Notes: a model not told the origin generated them from the letters alone. 64,000 nt of DNA from Acestrorhynchus altus (GCA_034509495.1 CM067506.1:24667069-24731068); one strand, 5' to 3'. Counted from the stretch's first letter, positions 12,229 to 23,970 are shown. Made by a program: numbers and translations.

Positions 12229-12380
12229 TCTACTGTCTACTATCTCATATCCTCTCATTTTATCATTTTCAGTCCTGCTCAGTATTACAGGAACACACAG
12301 AGGAATGCCAGGAAATAGTATTTTTTGATTTGTCTTTCATTCTGAAGGCATGTTAAGGCACCTTGTAGTCTGGAATAATT
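11818..12380. other. Non-coding stretch with compound (TC)n(AC)n
   Basis: No gene seen. The main content is the (TC)n at about 12162-12192 running directly into (AC)n at 12193-12226, which yields Ser-Leu/Thr-His repeat translations. Confidence 0.6.
12162..12226. repeat. (TC)n(AC)n compound microsatellite
   Basis: About 15 TC units immediately followed by about 17 AC units. Confidence 0.95.
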
Positions 12381-12381
12381 T

Positions 12382-12426
12382 TCTTCTTCTTCTTCTTCTT
12401 CTTCTTCTTCTTCTTCTTCTTCTTCT
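12382..12426. repeat. (TTC)n trinucleotide microsatellite
   Basis: About 15 TTC units, pyrimidine on the + strand. Confidence 0.95.
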
Positions 12427-12492
12427 AATTGTACTCAGACACTAAAACTGTCTGAGGGATTCTCTTTAACAGCGAATTAAAGCAGGGAAGTA

Positions 12493-13168
12493 TTTACAGT
12501 GCTTTGCTTTTTGCACATTTTTGCACATTATGGAACAGCCTTATTCCAAAATTATTTTATTTTATATTTATTCTACACACAATACCCCACAAGCATTTGT
12601 TTTAAATCTTTGCAAATTTATATTTAAAAAAAAAACAAAAAACAAAAAATATAATATATATTGTATATAGGTATTCACAGCCTTTGCCATAACACTCAAA
12701 ATTGAGCTCAGGTGCATCATGTTTCTACAGCTTGATTGGAGAACACCTGTGGTAAATTCAGTTGATTGGACATGATTTGGAAAGGCACACACCTGTTTAT
12801 AAAATGTCCAATAGTAGAGTCAGAGCACAAACAAAGCCATGAAGTCTAAGGAGTTATCTGTAGACAGGATTGTATTGAGACACAGAACTGGGGAAGGGTA
12901 CAGTACAGTTTCTACTGCTAAGGTCCCAGTGAGCACAGTGGCCTCAATCATCCATAAATGAAAGAAGATTTGAACCACCAGGAATCTTCATGGAGTTGCT
13001 CTGTGCAGAGATGAGAACCTCACAGAAGGACAACCATTTCTGCTGCACTCCACCAATCAGGCATGTATGGTAGAGTGGCCAGATGGAAGCCACTCCTCAG
13101 TAAAAGGCACATGACTGCCCGTCTGGAGTTTGCCTAAAGGCACCTAAAGGACTCTCAGACCATGAGCC
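12493..13168 (+). pseudogene. Truncated Tc1-like transposon (salmonid-type family)
   Basis: The left end ('cagtgctttgc', then 'acacacaataccccac') and the untranslated leader match a Tc1-like family widespread in teleosts. The transposase start is at 12839, MKSKELSVD, followed by the N-terminal paired-type helix-turn-helix region. A small deletion and in-frame stops follow, then a block corresponding to 'LLSKRHMTARLEFAKRH' degenerates and homology ends near 13168. The catalytic DDE domain and right inverted repeat are absent. It is certainly inactive. Confidence 0.85.
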
Positions 13169-13920
13169 ACTCAGTCTAGCATGAAGTTTTTCTTCGATAG
13201 GAAAAATGTGTAATGTTCCATCTCATCAACAGGTCTTCCATTTCGGCTGATCGTCACTAAAATGGTCACTTAAGATCTTTGCCCGATGTGATGATGCTTT
13301 AGTATAGGTGCTGTGACTATCTGTCCTTATATGTGTCCATAGTCTGTACGTCATGAAAAATGTCCACAAAATGAAACAGCACTCTGACCTAAGCTTCAAT
13401 TGACTGCCTTTTTTCTAAAAGTGCAGAAGTTTCCAGACAAACTCACTGCAGTGGAGTGGCTTTGAAACAGCACTTGATATAAAACTCTTGTATATTTAAA
13501 ACGAACTTGAATTATTCACCATAAAAACACATTCAGGTTCTTGACCCAACTGAACTAGTGGGTTGAGATACATTTCAGCTCAATGGAGGAAATTCTTGTT
13601 TGCATTTTATAGGTGTTTTGTGTGATTTGCAGTTTTTGTATGAATGTGCCTTTAATGAATGCAGCTTTACAGCTTGTGGAGAATAGGTGCAAAAGGCAGG
13701 CTGAATTGTAAAAGGCATACTGAAATGTTATGCAGAATAAAGCAGGAAATATGTATTACTTCCATGCCTGGATTATTTAACTAGTTGTTCAATTATTTAT
13801 TATTTATTTTTGAGTATAAATGTTGACTGTGTCATTTAACACTTAAATTGTAAAATCATAAGGATATTTAAACAAGAGAGAAGATAATTGACTCACTAAT
13901 ATCCACCAATACATAACATA
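13169..13920. other. Non-coding DNA, no gene seen
   Basis: AT-rich sequence without recognisable repeats or protein-like frames. Confidence 0.4.
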
Positions 13921-13921
13921 C

Positions 13922-13951
13922 ATCAAATCAAATCAAATCAAATCAAATCAA
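13922..13951 (-). repeat. (TTTGA)n LINE 3' tail
   Basis: Six ATCAA units on the + strand form the 3' terminus of LINE copy 2. Short tandem tails rather than poly-A are usual in the CR1/L2/Rex1 group. Confidence 0.85.
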
Positions 13952-15030
13952 AACAAGTTTGTTGTCACATCACATTACACAGGTGTAAAAGTGGGTGACA
14001 AATGTAGGAAAGTCCTTCACAGCAGTATAACATATGTCTAAAAACAATGGAGAAGAAAAACAAAGATAAAAATCTACATATATTCACATTAACGTACACT
14101 ATGCATACATTATTGTACTGTAGAAGCCCTGTGTATATAGAAACTATAAAATTGATGTTTGCATTCTTTTGCATCCTATGTGCAATTTGTATAGAATTGA
14201 ATGTAGCTGTAGTGTGAGAAGGTAAGTGGGAGAAAGTCTTGGTGGGTGCAGAGTAACTTAACAGCTGGTATTGCTCCACTAGTGAGTAAAGTTCACGTGC
14301 ATGTGGTGTGAAGGTGTGATGGTGTAATGAGGCAGGTGAGATAAGCTGTGGACTGGAACACTGTGTTACTGCCTGTTTAGCAGCCTTGTGGCCTGGGGGA
14401 AGAAGCTGGTGAACTGGCTGGTTGTGGTCCTCATGCTTCTTTACCTCCTACTGCTGGGCAGCTTTGAGAACAGGCAGTGATTTGGGTCAGTGGAGTGTCC
14501 TTTATGATCCTCCTGGTCTCCCTCAGACAGCGGTTTGTGTATAAATCCAGAAGGTTTCGGAACTGGGACTCAGACCAAACCTCTTTAGCCTCCTGAGGTA
14601 GAAGAGGTAGCAGTTGTGCCTTCTTCAACACCCATTCTATTCTGACCATGTAAGCTCCTCTGTAAACACAGAGGAACTTGATGCTGCTGACCCTACAGTG
14701 GTCCCATTGATAGAGACAGAGGAGTGCTCTCTCCTGCTTCCTGCTGCCTTGTCATGAGATGAGGTCATGCGATCAAGCCTATGATTGTTGTTTCATCAGC
14801 AAATTTATTGATAACGTTGGAGCTGTGTCTGGCTGTGCAGTCATGGGTGTACATTGTGTACAGGAGTGGGCTAAACACACAACCCTGAGGGGCTACAATG
14901 TTGAGGGTCATTGTTTCTGCCCATCCTCACCACCTGCCAAGGGCCCATTAGGACGTTTAGTATCCCATAGCTTCATGTTGAGCCTCAGGAGAAGGTTGGT
15001 GTTGAATGCAGAACTCCTCTTAAAGCAGGA
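13922..15030 (-). pseudogene. 5'-truncated Rex1/CR1/L2-type LINE, copy 2
   Basis: Minus-strand LINE 3' half. The RT palm is at the right side; motif C reads FADE (14792-14803), with the last catalytic aspartate replaced. Next comes the C-terminal region and a 3' untranslated region closely matching copy 3 (58.5-60.2 kb). It ends in a pentanucleotide tail, (TTTGA)n on the minus strand at 13922-13951. Frames are broken throughout. It carries one unit of the sequence that is expanded into a 28-bp minisatellite in copy 3 (here about 14229-14256). Confidence 0.82.
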
Positions 15031-15167
15031 AAATCACCAAACTGTGTTGGAAACTGACCATCAAAGGCCAGAAATAGTTACCCCTGCTCTATGCAATGTA
15101 TGAACAGTTCATTGTTTAGAAAATGGTCCAAAATGACTTGGAATAATAATAATAGTACAGTAGAATA

Positions 15168-15540
15168 CAGTGCATGACCAAAACTATTCAGACTCTTCTA
15201 GTTTGTGAAATCAATTTATAGGTGCACCCTTTGCTGACTGCATTCAACTGGCAATAGAACAGAGCACTGTGTTGCACATTAGCCTGAAGTCAGCATAACC
15301 AAGCTGGCTAGAAAAGTGTAAAGCCAAAGAGCTGTGTTCTGTGATGTGTTACAACTCCATTCAATACCTTTTGAGATGACTTCAAGTCTAAACTGTCATC
15401 CAAAACTATTTTTCTGACATCAGAATCCAATCCCAACCTCTCAGTGATGCTCTTCCAGTCATGGCCTATAGGTTAGTGGCCTTTGGACCAGAACTTTTTC
15501 AGTTTATTAGGGGGTCGGAGGAGACAATATTTAGCCATTT
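15168..15540. mobile_element. Possible MITE fragment
   Basis: Begins with 'gcatgaccaaaactattcag', which resembles the terminal inverted repeat of the TIR MITE family just downstream. Its interior does not align obviously with those copies, so it may be a related family or a chance match. Confidence 0.3.
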
Positions 15541-15653
15541 TTCTTCCTTTTCATTGCTGAGGTGCCCTTGAACAACCTGACCCCCAGATGTTCCCTGGGT
15601 GCTGATGTGGCTGTCTACCATCCTATGTGTTCTAATTGGCCTAATCACAAGTT

Positions 15654-16078
15654 TATGTCCACATTTTTGTAGCCAACTTATCTTGTCTTCTCTATAGCTT
15701 GTCTCTGTACTGTCAATTGAATAGGACTCTGGAGCAGATAATCATGAACCTATTGGCACCATGCTTGATGCCACTCCTGGCCTAGAGGGTTATAAAGCCC
15801 TAAACATTGAGCTGGGGAACAGTGGAACTGTGTTATCTGGAATAATGGAGCTCCATCCAGTACGTTAGGGTACAGGTAAGGTGATTATCAGCAATCTGAC
15901 CTCACTAATGCTCTTGTGGCTGGATGCAATGAAATCCTTACTGTTATGCTTCAAACTCTAGTAGAAAGCCTTCCCAAGACAGTTATGTCAAGAAAGCAGG
16001 ATAAACTCTTTTTTGAATGGCCTAGATATCTGAAGAAAGAACGAGTGAGCAGGTGTCCCAATACTTTTGTATATGAGT
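15654..16078 (-). mobile_element. TIR MITE family A, copy 1
   Basis: Non-autonomous DNA element in reverse orientation. Its ends are 'tatgtccacatttttgt' (left) and, at the right, 'aggtgtcccaatacttttgt'. The interior carries the family's 'ggcaccatgc' and 'agctggggaacagtggaac' blocks, matching the reverse complement of copies at 20.3 and 23.5 kb. It has no coding capacity. The ATATG-type termini would fit a TA-targeting Tc1/mariner-type element, but no transposase source is visible. Confidence 0.72.
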
Positions 16079-16128
16079 GTTTGTGTGTTGTGAGTTAAAT
16101 GTGGAGCCTTCTTCTGTGCAATGGCTGT

Positions 16129-16290
16129 AAAATCAAATCAAATCAAAATGTATTTGTATAGCGCTTTTCACAACTGAAGTTGTCACAGAGCAGCTTTACA
16201 GAAATCAAGAAATAAAAAGGTTAACAACAGATGAATAAAAGATAAGAGATAGACCCCCTAGTGAGCAAGCCAAGGGGCGACAGAGTGACA
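16129..16290 (-). mobile_element. LINE/SINE 3'-end fragment
   Basis: Contains the teleost repeat block 'gtatagcgcttttcacaac' and 'agcagctttacagaaatc', ending (minus sense) in an ATTTGATTTGATTT tail at 16131-16150. Only the 3' portion is present. The tail type matches those of the LINEs at 13.9 and 58.5 kb. Confidence 0.65.
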
Positions 16291-16579
16291 AAATGTGTTT
16301 CATTTTGTAAGTTTAGAAGAAATCCTGAGTGAAAAGCTGTCTATGAACGTATGGATCTGAATTCTGAGTTTTCCTGTGATGGCAACGCTGATCATTTACT
16401 ATTCTATGTGTTTCTAAATCCAGAGCTTCTGCCAGCCCTTATTGGAACTTTAATACTAAAGTTTATTGTAATGATCACCTTGTATGCTAATGCAAAGGCA
16501 AGAACAACAGTGTCCTAGTGCAAATGAACTCTAGCCCACATCAATGTGAGCAGACTCACCTCAACCATTGCTTTTTCTC

Positions 16580-16990
16580 CCTGCTTCATCGGCATGTGTG
16601 AGCAGCACCCCTTAAACGTGCTTTGTGTACAGGACGAACGGGAGGAGGTAGTGATTAAAGTGTGAGTGTGTAGAGCCACTTGGCTTGGGCCGTCTGGAGC
16701 CCTGCTCAGGCATGGAGCAGGAGGCTAATGATCAGATTACAGTGATTGGCCGCATGAAATAAACATGGCGTCAGCGGGGGCGCCGTACCTGAGAGGTTGG
16801 TGGGTAACGGAGTGATAATTTGGCGGGCTGCGAGCGCATCCCACCCCCACCCCCCGTCTGTCTCCTGAGGGTGAAGCCGGCCTTTCATGCTAAAGACTCT
16901 CTCCCTGTGCTGCGCTTTACTCAGGCTCAATCCGTTGAACTGCGCTCTTGAGCGATTCCTCTGACGAATCAGTCAGGACACGCTCCTTAT
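16580..16990. other. Candidate conserved non-coding element
   Basis: Moderately GC-rich, repeat-free block with motifs such as CTAATGATCAGATTACAGTGATT and no credible frame. It could be an enhancer-type sequence. Alignment to other fish is needed to support this. Confidence 0.25.
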
Positions 16991-17151
16991 CCCTCTCCTC
17001 ATTAGCTATTCCTTTTCTCTCCTCACCTCCTTTTAACAGCTCTCTACCCCTCCTCTGCTCTCACTGAAGCGCCACTGTGAAGTCTCCAGCACTGCTGTTA
17101 CTGACACGCGCACTTTTCACCCAAATAACTGTTGTGTCAGACTGCTGAGAA

Positions 17152-17213
<62 letters not shown>
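17152..17213. repeat. (AC)n microsatellite
   Basis: About 31 AC units, uninterrupted. Confidence 0.96.
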
Positions 17214-17218
<5 letters not shown>

Positions 17219-17309
17219 CATCATATCATACTGTATATTAATATACAATGTGTACATAAGAGGGCACGCCTCTCACTGTCTCTAAGTTAAGGTTGTTCTT
17301 TACTCATTC

Positions 17310-17540
17310 ATTCTCTTGTTCTCTCACACTTTATCCCCTGCCCCCCCCCCCCTCTCTCTCGCTCTCTCTGTTTCTCTCTCCCTCTCTTTCTCCTTCTCTC
17401 TCTCTCACTGTCTCACTCTCTATCCTTATCTCATACTCTTTCTCACCCTCACTTCTCACCCCCCTCTCTCACCCCTAACATTTCTCTCTCACTGCTCCTT
17501 CCCCTTTCTTCATCCCTCTCTTCCTTTCTTTCTCTTACCC
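17310..17540. repeat. Pyrimidine-rich (CT/C)n tract
   Basis: A T/C-rich low-complexity stretch that includes a run of 12 C near 17341. Ser-Leu-Pro open frames here are artefacts of the composition. Confidence 0.9.
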
Positions 17541-17694
17541 CCACCACCCCATACACACAAACACACCGTCTCATACAAGTGCACATTGCACATTCCCTCT
17601 CTTGCCATTCCTCTATTTGTGTCATTAGTCTTCCTTACTGGCACATGTAGCCAAATACAAATAGCCAGAAATAAACACTTTTTCTCTTTTAAAA

Positions 17695-17754
17695 CACACA
17701 AACACACACATGCTCATGTGCACATGCACGCACATGCATGCACACCCACACACA

Positions 17755-17789
<35 letters not shown>

Positions 17790-17790
17790 T
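17695..17790. repeat. Imperfect (CA)n microsatellite
   Basis: CA-rich tract interspersed with TGCA and TACA units and ending in a purer run of about 15 units. Confidence 0.93.
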
Positions 17791-17909
17791 CAAAGCAAAA
17801 GGTATTTCAGTGAGCGAAGCAGTCAAAAATGTACAAAGTTCCCTGTAATAATCCATTCGTTCTGTTCTGTGCTGATTCTGGGTCTAAGCCTGTACAATTA
17901 TTCAAATCC

Positions 17910-18075
17910 TGGCTTTTAGTTGCAGCATACACCTCGCCATGGGGCTCTGCCTCTGTAATCTTGCCTTTGGCCTTGCATTTCAAATGGAATTAATTCCCAT
18001 AAGGAATGCATATGAAGAGAACCACTAGTGGCTAATCCGGACATTTAAGTTGGTGAAACTTACACCTGTCATGTT
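17910..18075. other. Candidate conserved non-coding element
   Basis: Repeat-free block with GGAATTAATTCC, a perfect palindrome at about 17986-17997, and ATTTCAAATGG. Weak, appearance-based call. Confidence 0.22.
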
Positions 18076-18662
18076 GTCTTAAGCGAGTGGTTGTGGCGAC
18101 TGATAGTCGGACTCAAAATCCACAGCCCCTCTCCTTCATTTTTTTTGTTCCCCTCCCTCTCCTTTTTTATCTCCAGTCCTTGCTGAAGAAGAGCCCACCA
18201 CCTCCCAATCTGCTCTCCTCAGCTGAGAGATAGTGTGTGTTGGTGTGGCGTTGCAGTGTTGGGACTGTGGCCGTGGGAGTGCTTTGCTAGGTGAGCACCA
18301 ACAGAGGCAGGAATGAAGAAGGAGACAGTGGGCCTCCCACACTGGTGTGCAGAGACAGAAGCTGGCAGTCTGGGAAGGTGACCTCTCGGTTGGATCACAG
18401 AAATGTGCAAAGTAACTATGATGTGTACATTGTCAATTCTGTTCTGATTGTGTAAAATTTCATTTTTCTTGTTTTATTACCTTGCTTACAGTATCACAGT
18501 ATATTGCAATATATTGAATTGCAAATCCTGTATTTTAATACAACAGGTTGCTTTCAGGTTGCTGCCAAACACAGCCCTCATAGTTTAGACATCATTTCCT
18601 CAGTCATACCTGAGACACATTTTTCTGTAAGTTTTGCACTCAGTTCTGATGTTAATGTAGAT

Positions 18663-18663
<1 letters not shown>

Positions 18664-18701
<38 letters not shown>
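18664..18701. repeat. (TAG)n trinucleotide microsatellite
   Basis: About 12 TAG units. Confidence 0.95.
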
Positions 18702-18984
18702 ATGTTTATACCAATTAGTAATTGTCAGACACACTACATATCTAAATCAGCAGGTCTCAAAATACATTTGTCCATAAAGTGTTAAGTAACAGTTGAAGCA
18801 AGGAAATGTTGTATACAGTCAAATGCACTGCCTTATATTTCCTCTTAATTTGCCGTTATGAAATCTGATTTTATTGTACAGCGCATATAGGATAGAGTTT
18901 CCATTACATTTTATTCATTATTTTGACAGTTGCTTTCTGACAAAAAAGTTAATAAAGTACCAAGAAATGCACACCGTGTAAGTT

Positions 18985-19205
18985 GTGAGGTGAGTGAAGT
19001 TGAGCATTCCAATGGCGGTGTGAATTATAAGTCAATGCAAGTGCAATGATAGTGAACACCAGAAGGGTGGGATATTCCATTTCAAAAGCTGTACAGGCGT
19101 TTAACATTCTTCTATCCACATGCATATTCACATACCAGGAATATGTCACAACCAACAATGGACAGCACAGTTACCACCTATGGGTGCAAATGTTCATGAC
19201 CAGCA
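18985..19205 (+). repeat. Dispersed repeat C, copy 1
   Basis: Aligns over about 200 bases with 31612-31825 in the same orientation. Shared blocks run in order: TATAAGTC, TGATAGTG, GATATTCC/GAATATTCC, TGTACAGGC, CCAGGAATA, ATGGACAG and ATCATGAC/TTCATGAC. Similarity is moderate, so both copies are old. Class not recognised. Confidence 0.55.
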
Positions 19206-20307
19206 GCGTCTGTCTAGAATTGTCTGTGTAAACAAATAAATGACTCACATCCACATTCAATACAGGAGCCTGACATACATATCCTGCAGGTCAGTGCAGC
19301 ATTTCCATGAGATATAGAAACAGAAGACACAGAGTTTGTCTGTTAATTCCACCACAACACTGGACACAGCTCTTCACTCATTCTTGTGAAGTTGCTAACT
19401 GAACCCGAGTGGACTGGTAATGTGGTAAAGCACCTAACAACTTATAGAGGTGTGGGTGTTGCCTGGGTCATGCTGCTTGCCATTGGCAGCCGGAGTCAGA
19501 TGGAGAGCCTGAGTCAGAAATTGGCCTGTTCTCCCTCTCTGGGTGTGTAGATGGTGATCTCGCCCCACATCACACTTAGTGTTAGCCAATGTATCAGAGC
19601 TGGAGACCCTGTGCTTTCCTCAGAATGCGTTGGCTATCTGGTGAGAATGCAAGTGGCGGCATTTTGAAAACAGGCAGTGGTTGACGTAATATGTATTGGA
19701 GGCAGCGTGTACTCATCCTTGCCCTCCTACTGTCAATATTGCATGTAAGGGGGAGAGTGATAATAGGGGTTGGGGCACTTCCAAATTTGCTGAAGGCAGT
19801 TATTCTGTATTGAACTGTGCTTAATTTGTTCTTTGCCTGCTCAACCCTTCTGTTGTGTAACAGGTAAAAATGTGCCACATTTAATTGCAGATAATTAAAT
19901 CTTAGATTTAAAAAAGATTAAATCTTTTTTCAACATGAAATTTGATTACTTTTCCTAAAGCATGGAAAAAGTGAAAATAACTGTTGTTTATATTTCTGCA
20001 CATTTCTTTTTGAAGCTATAGAATTGCCATCTCTTACTAAAAGGTTAATACATCTCTACTTTAGTGTACAACAGGTGTGCTGTAATAAATATGAGTGGTG
20101 GCTACTAATTAAACGCAGTCCTTCTGCAATGAGAAAACGGAAATATTCATGAAGATAGAGTTGTATGGAGGTTGTTTCCTCAACCAAAGTAGATTGGGGG
20201 ATTAACACTCAATTAGGTCCTTTAATTTTAGGGGTTTAGTGACGACAGGTCATGTTTGACCCTTAGAACACGGGTTGATAACACAAGGGTGAAATGCTTC
20301 TACAAAT
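19206..20307. other. Non-coding DNA, no gene seen
   Basis: Unique-looking sequence with no recognisable element. The longest minus-strand frame (19594-19878) has no domain I recognise and no splice or promoter support. Confidence 0.4.
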
Positions 20308-20795
20308 AGTATATGACTAAAATGACTGGGACACCTTCTCATTCAGTTTTTCTTCCATGGTCAAGGGTATTAAAAGAATCTATGCTGCTTTAGTTGGAGT
20401 AACTGTCTCTACTATTCAGAGAAGACTTTCTACTAGATTTTAGAAGATTGTGAGTGAGGCCAGGATGTTGGATAATCAACTCCCCAAATCATCCCCAACT
20501 CTCCAAGTTGTCCCAAATGAACTGGTTGGAGCACCATCATTCCAGAGAACACAGTTCCACTGCTGCACAGCTCAGTGCTGGGGGTCTATACCCATCTAAT
20601 CCATGCTGGTATTAGGCATGGTGTCAAAAGGTTCAGGTTCATCTACTCTAGATAGTCCTATTGTATTTGCATTGCTTGCCACAAGGACTAGAAAAGCTGT
20701 GCATACATTTGCACATCTGTGTCAGCAATGGATACAACGTAAAGGAGCTGAATGCAGCTAGAAGGAGTGTCCACAATAATTTGGATTTTTGTTAT
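20308..20795 (+). mobile_element. TIR MITE family A, copy 2
   Basis: Left terminus 'atatgactaaaatgactggg', right terminus ending 'gtgtccacaataatttgg'; the two are imperfect inverted repeats. The interior includes 'cacagttccactgctgcaca', 'catgctggtattaggcatgg' and 'gtcagcaatgg'. No protein is encoded. It is the most complete copy in the window and a useful reference for the other three. Confidence 0.75.
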
Positions 20796-21144
20796 AGAGA
20801 GATACATTAGTATTTTTATAGCACCAAAAAAGAAATCCACTAAAACTATGAGTCAAGAACCTTTTTCTTAGGATAGTATGATAATTCCAAAATATTAACT
20901 TTAAGTTTATTTACTTTAAATAATAATTTAAAGAAGCTAACTTTAGTCAATAATATCCTAGCTGAATGACTTCATTTTAGAAATTTGGAAAGCTCTGTAT
21001 ATTTGATTTTGTTCCAAGCTGTGTAAAAGCTTGTGTCATCAAACAAAAGTGATGTAATATATTTTATATTAGAATTACTATAGTGTATTATTTTGCATTT
21101 GACCGTAGATGGGGATGTCAAGGATAGCAAGAGCGTTTTAGTAT

Positions 21145-21146
<2 letters not shown>

Positions 21147-21211
<65 letters not shown>
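21147..21211. repeat. (TG)n microsatellite
   Basis: About 32 TG units. Confidence 0.96.
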
Positions 21212-21215
<4 letters not shown>

Positions 21216-21317
21216 TCTTCCCGGTCCTGTTTCTTGGCTGCAGGCATGTAGAGAAAGGATCAGCCCAGGACATCTGCACACCAGCCCCAGGTAACATAAG
21301 CAGCAGCCCAGTTCACC

Positions 21318-21361
21318 ACACACATACCCCCCCCCACACACACACACACACACAGACACAA
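21318..21361. repeat. (CA)n with internal poly-C
   Basis: CA tract interrupted by a run of nine C. Confidence 0.92.
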
Positions 21362-21679
21362 AGAAGGGACCGCTGGGTCTCCCACATCTGTTTAATTACA
21401 AACTCTCTCACTCTTTTCCACTTTTAACACGCTCCTCTGTGATCTGTTGTGCCAGTCTGCTCTGATGGAGGGGCCGAGAGACAGTGTGCTGGTGTGTGCG
21501 AAGTTGCCTGTTGCAGGCAAAGCGCGGGTCCAACAGCGCTGTGTGTGTATGTGTGTGGCTGGGGGTAATTGACTGGATGAAGAGGACTGGCTGACTGAAG
21601 CTCTTCTTTGGCCTCTGTAGATTTAGAGTTTAGAGTTAGTGATAGCATTAGCCCCACCAAAGGCTGGGACAAATGCCAG

Positions 21680-21682
<3 letters not shown>

Positions 21683-21773
<91 letters not shown>

Positions 21774-21775
21774 TT
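21683..21775. repeat. (GT)n microsatellite
   Basis: About 46 GT units with one TTT interruption. The ~150-aa frames crossing it on both strands are repeat-driven. Confidence 0.96.
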
Positions 21776-22715
21776 CTCCTCAGAGCGGTGCAGGCACCAT
21801 CTGCCCGCTTGTCCTGCAGGACCAGGCCTGTCCCCGTCGGCCATCTCTGGCCAGGCTCTGTGGGTGAGGGACTGCATGCCTCCTGCCAGGCTTTTGGAGG
21901 CTGGGGGGCCCCAGGCTCTGACACCCGGCCCCTCTCTGCCCAGGCAGCCACACACACGCACACATACCCTGGCCACATTGCCAATGGGAGGGCCGTTGTC
22001 TATGCCCCCCCCCCCCAACCCCCCTTTCTCTTTCTCTCTCTATTTCAACAGAGGACACAACTTTACACCAAAGAATAACTTTTTTTTTTGCAGTTGAGCT
22101 GGCCCCACTTTTCTCTTTTGCACCAGAGACATTAAAACTAAATAGCCTGGAATCATAGAATATCTTCTCTTTCTACTGAAACTCTTCACTTTATGTGTCC
22201 ATTTAAAATAGTCATTCCCATACTGCTCAATGGTTTTAGGGTCATATAATTTGTTATTTAAGTACCAAAGTGTTGTAGCATACTGTAGCATATAATTGCA
22301 TTAATAAAATGTGTTATTCATATGTCTCTAAGAGAAAAGTATTAGTTATGTCTGATGGATTAAAACATAAAGGTCTTCTATAGAGATGAGTATTGTTACA
22401 TTACTGGAATTTCATGAACTTCTGCAAATGTAAATTGATTAAAAAGAGCCATAGGATGGAAAGATCACCATGGCCGCATTCAAACTGCAGGTAAATCGGA
22501 TTTGTTTCCCAAATCAGATCTGTTGAAATGACTGTCTGCACTGTTATTTTCAAGTGATCAGATTGAATTCATATGTATGGACATCACAAATCTATCTACA
22601 TGCTAACAATGTAGAACACAATAACTAAATATCCATGTTGCTGCCAAGCTCTTCTTGGACCCCCACACTTCTGTCATTCTGGATTTAACACAGTGTGAGT
22701 GATGTATGAAATCCA

Positions 22716-23188
22716 TTGTGAGTAATCTTACTTGCATATAAAGCTCTACACAGGCTTACTCCTGAGTACTTGCAAGATATAATCTCCCATTATGAGCCAT
22801 CACAATCACTCAGATCACAGGGTACTGGCTTCCTACTAGTTCCCAGAATTCAGAAGACTTCAGCAGGGTGAAGAGCCTTTTCTTATAAAGCCCCCAAGCT
22901 CTGGAATAACCTTCCAGATACAGACACAGTCTTAATCTTCAAGTCTAGGCTGAAAACTCCTTTTTTCAGTGTAGCTTTTGGTATTTAATGTCTCAACTCA
23001 GATCCAGTGGTTCATGGAAATAAGCAATTATTGAACTGTTGGACCTGTTGTCTGACTCCTTCATGTGATAATTTAGGTGACTGTGGAGCGTTTGGACACA
23101 AATCTTTCATGTGTTGTTGTTCACCTTCTTATTTACTTTTCAGTGTAAAATGCACTATACAACTAAATATTGATTTGGCTTGATTTGA
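22716..23188 (+). pseudogene. LINE C-terminal and 3'-end fragment
   Basis: Plus-strand remnant of a non-LTR retrotransposon C-terminus. Frame-broken translation recalls the teleost pattern 'YKALY...YLSDLI...LRSS...FSYRAPQLWNNLP...FKSRLKTFLFS', here for example TYKALYTG and, downstream, the 'LWNNLP' region with stops. The 3' end passes through 'gcactatacaactaaatatt' into a degenerate TTGATTTGG-type tail near 23170-23188, similar in kind to the tails of the other LINEs here. Confidence 0.7.
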
Positions 23189-23458
23189 AAAGAATCATTT
23201 GAGCATCCATTTGAGTGTCCAGAGCATCCAGACTGTGTTTTAATTGAAAAGTATAAACCTGTGTTTTGCAGCGTCCAGATGATCAAAAATCAATTTGTAT
23301 ACAATTTAGATATACTAAAAAATTGGAATTTGGCTGGCAGTCTGTACCAAATTCAGGTACAAGGATTTCAGTGAGATGTGAGTCAGTGAGTGCCAAATGT
23401 AGTCGTTAAATTATTAACGTTTATGAACAGCACATTATGCATAAATTAGAGAATGTGC

Positions 23459-23858
23459 ACTATATGGACACAAATACAGGTTCACTCAGTTTCTTATGAA
23501 AATAAGTGTATTATAAAGAGTTTGTTCTGCTTTTGTTACTGTCCAGGAAACACTTTCTATTTTTTAGCATGTACAACGACAAGATTTTACTTAGTGACAA
23601 GAGTATTAGTGTGCTCATGACGCTGAATAATCACCATCCATCTCATCTACAATTTCCCAGCATATTCCAAAAAATACTAGATGGAGTAGCATCATTCCAC
23701 AGAACTCAGTTCTCAGTTCCACTGCTCCAGAGCTCAGCGCTTGGGGGCTGTATACTTCTCTAGTCCACACCTGGCTTTAAACGTGGTGCCAATAATGTGA
23801 TGTTTATATGCTCGAGAGAGTCCTATTCTATTGGCAGCACAGGGAGGAAACAATACAA

Positions 23859-23933
<75 letters not shown>

Positions 23934-23970
23934 ATGCACACATCAGTCTCAGCAATGGGTGCAAATTGTA
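23459..23970 (+). mobile_element. TIR MITE family A, copy 3, with microsatellite inside
   Basis: Left terminus 'cactatatggacacaaatac'. The interior has 'agttccactgctccagagct', 'gagtcctattctattggca' and 'tcagcaatgggtgcaa', in family order. A (GT)n of about 35 units (23861-23932) occupies the place where copy 2 has only a short GTGCATACATTTGCACA stretch. Homology stops after 23970, so the right terminus is missing. Confidence 0.72.
23861..23932. repeat. (GT)n microsatellite within MITE
   Basis: About 36 GT units followed by GCATGCACACA, inside MITE family A copy 3. Confidence 0.96.

Larger units (their letters stand above)
21212..22715. other. Non-coding stretch between satellites
   Basis: Outside the CA/GT tracts this is moderately GC-rich to about 22000 and AT-rich afterwards, with a poly-C run near 22004-22016. 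No convincing exon was found: the proline-, glycine- and histidine-rich frames depend on the satellites. Confidence 0.4.

Noticed and set aside
17986..17997. Perfect 12-bp palindrome GGAATTAATTCC as a transcription-factor dimer site
   Set aside because: A 12-bp palindrome is expected by chance at about this rate in 64 kb of AT-rich DNA; noted only within a weak candidate element.
21424..22097. Overlapping 130-186-residue open frames on both strands around the (GT)n tract
   Set aside because: They are driven by the absence of stops in GT/CA repeats and by GC-rich flanks; the same DNA is open in several frames and no domain is recognisable.
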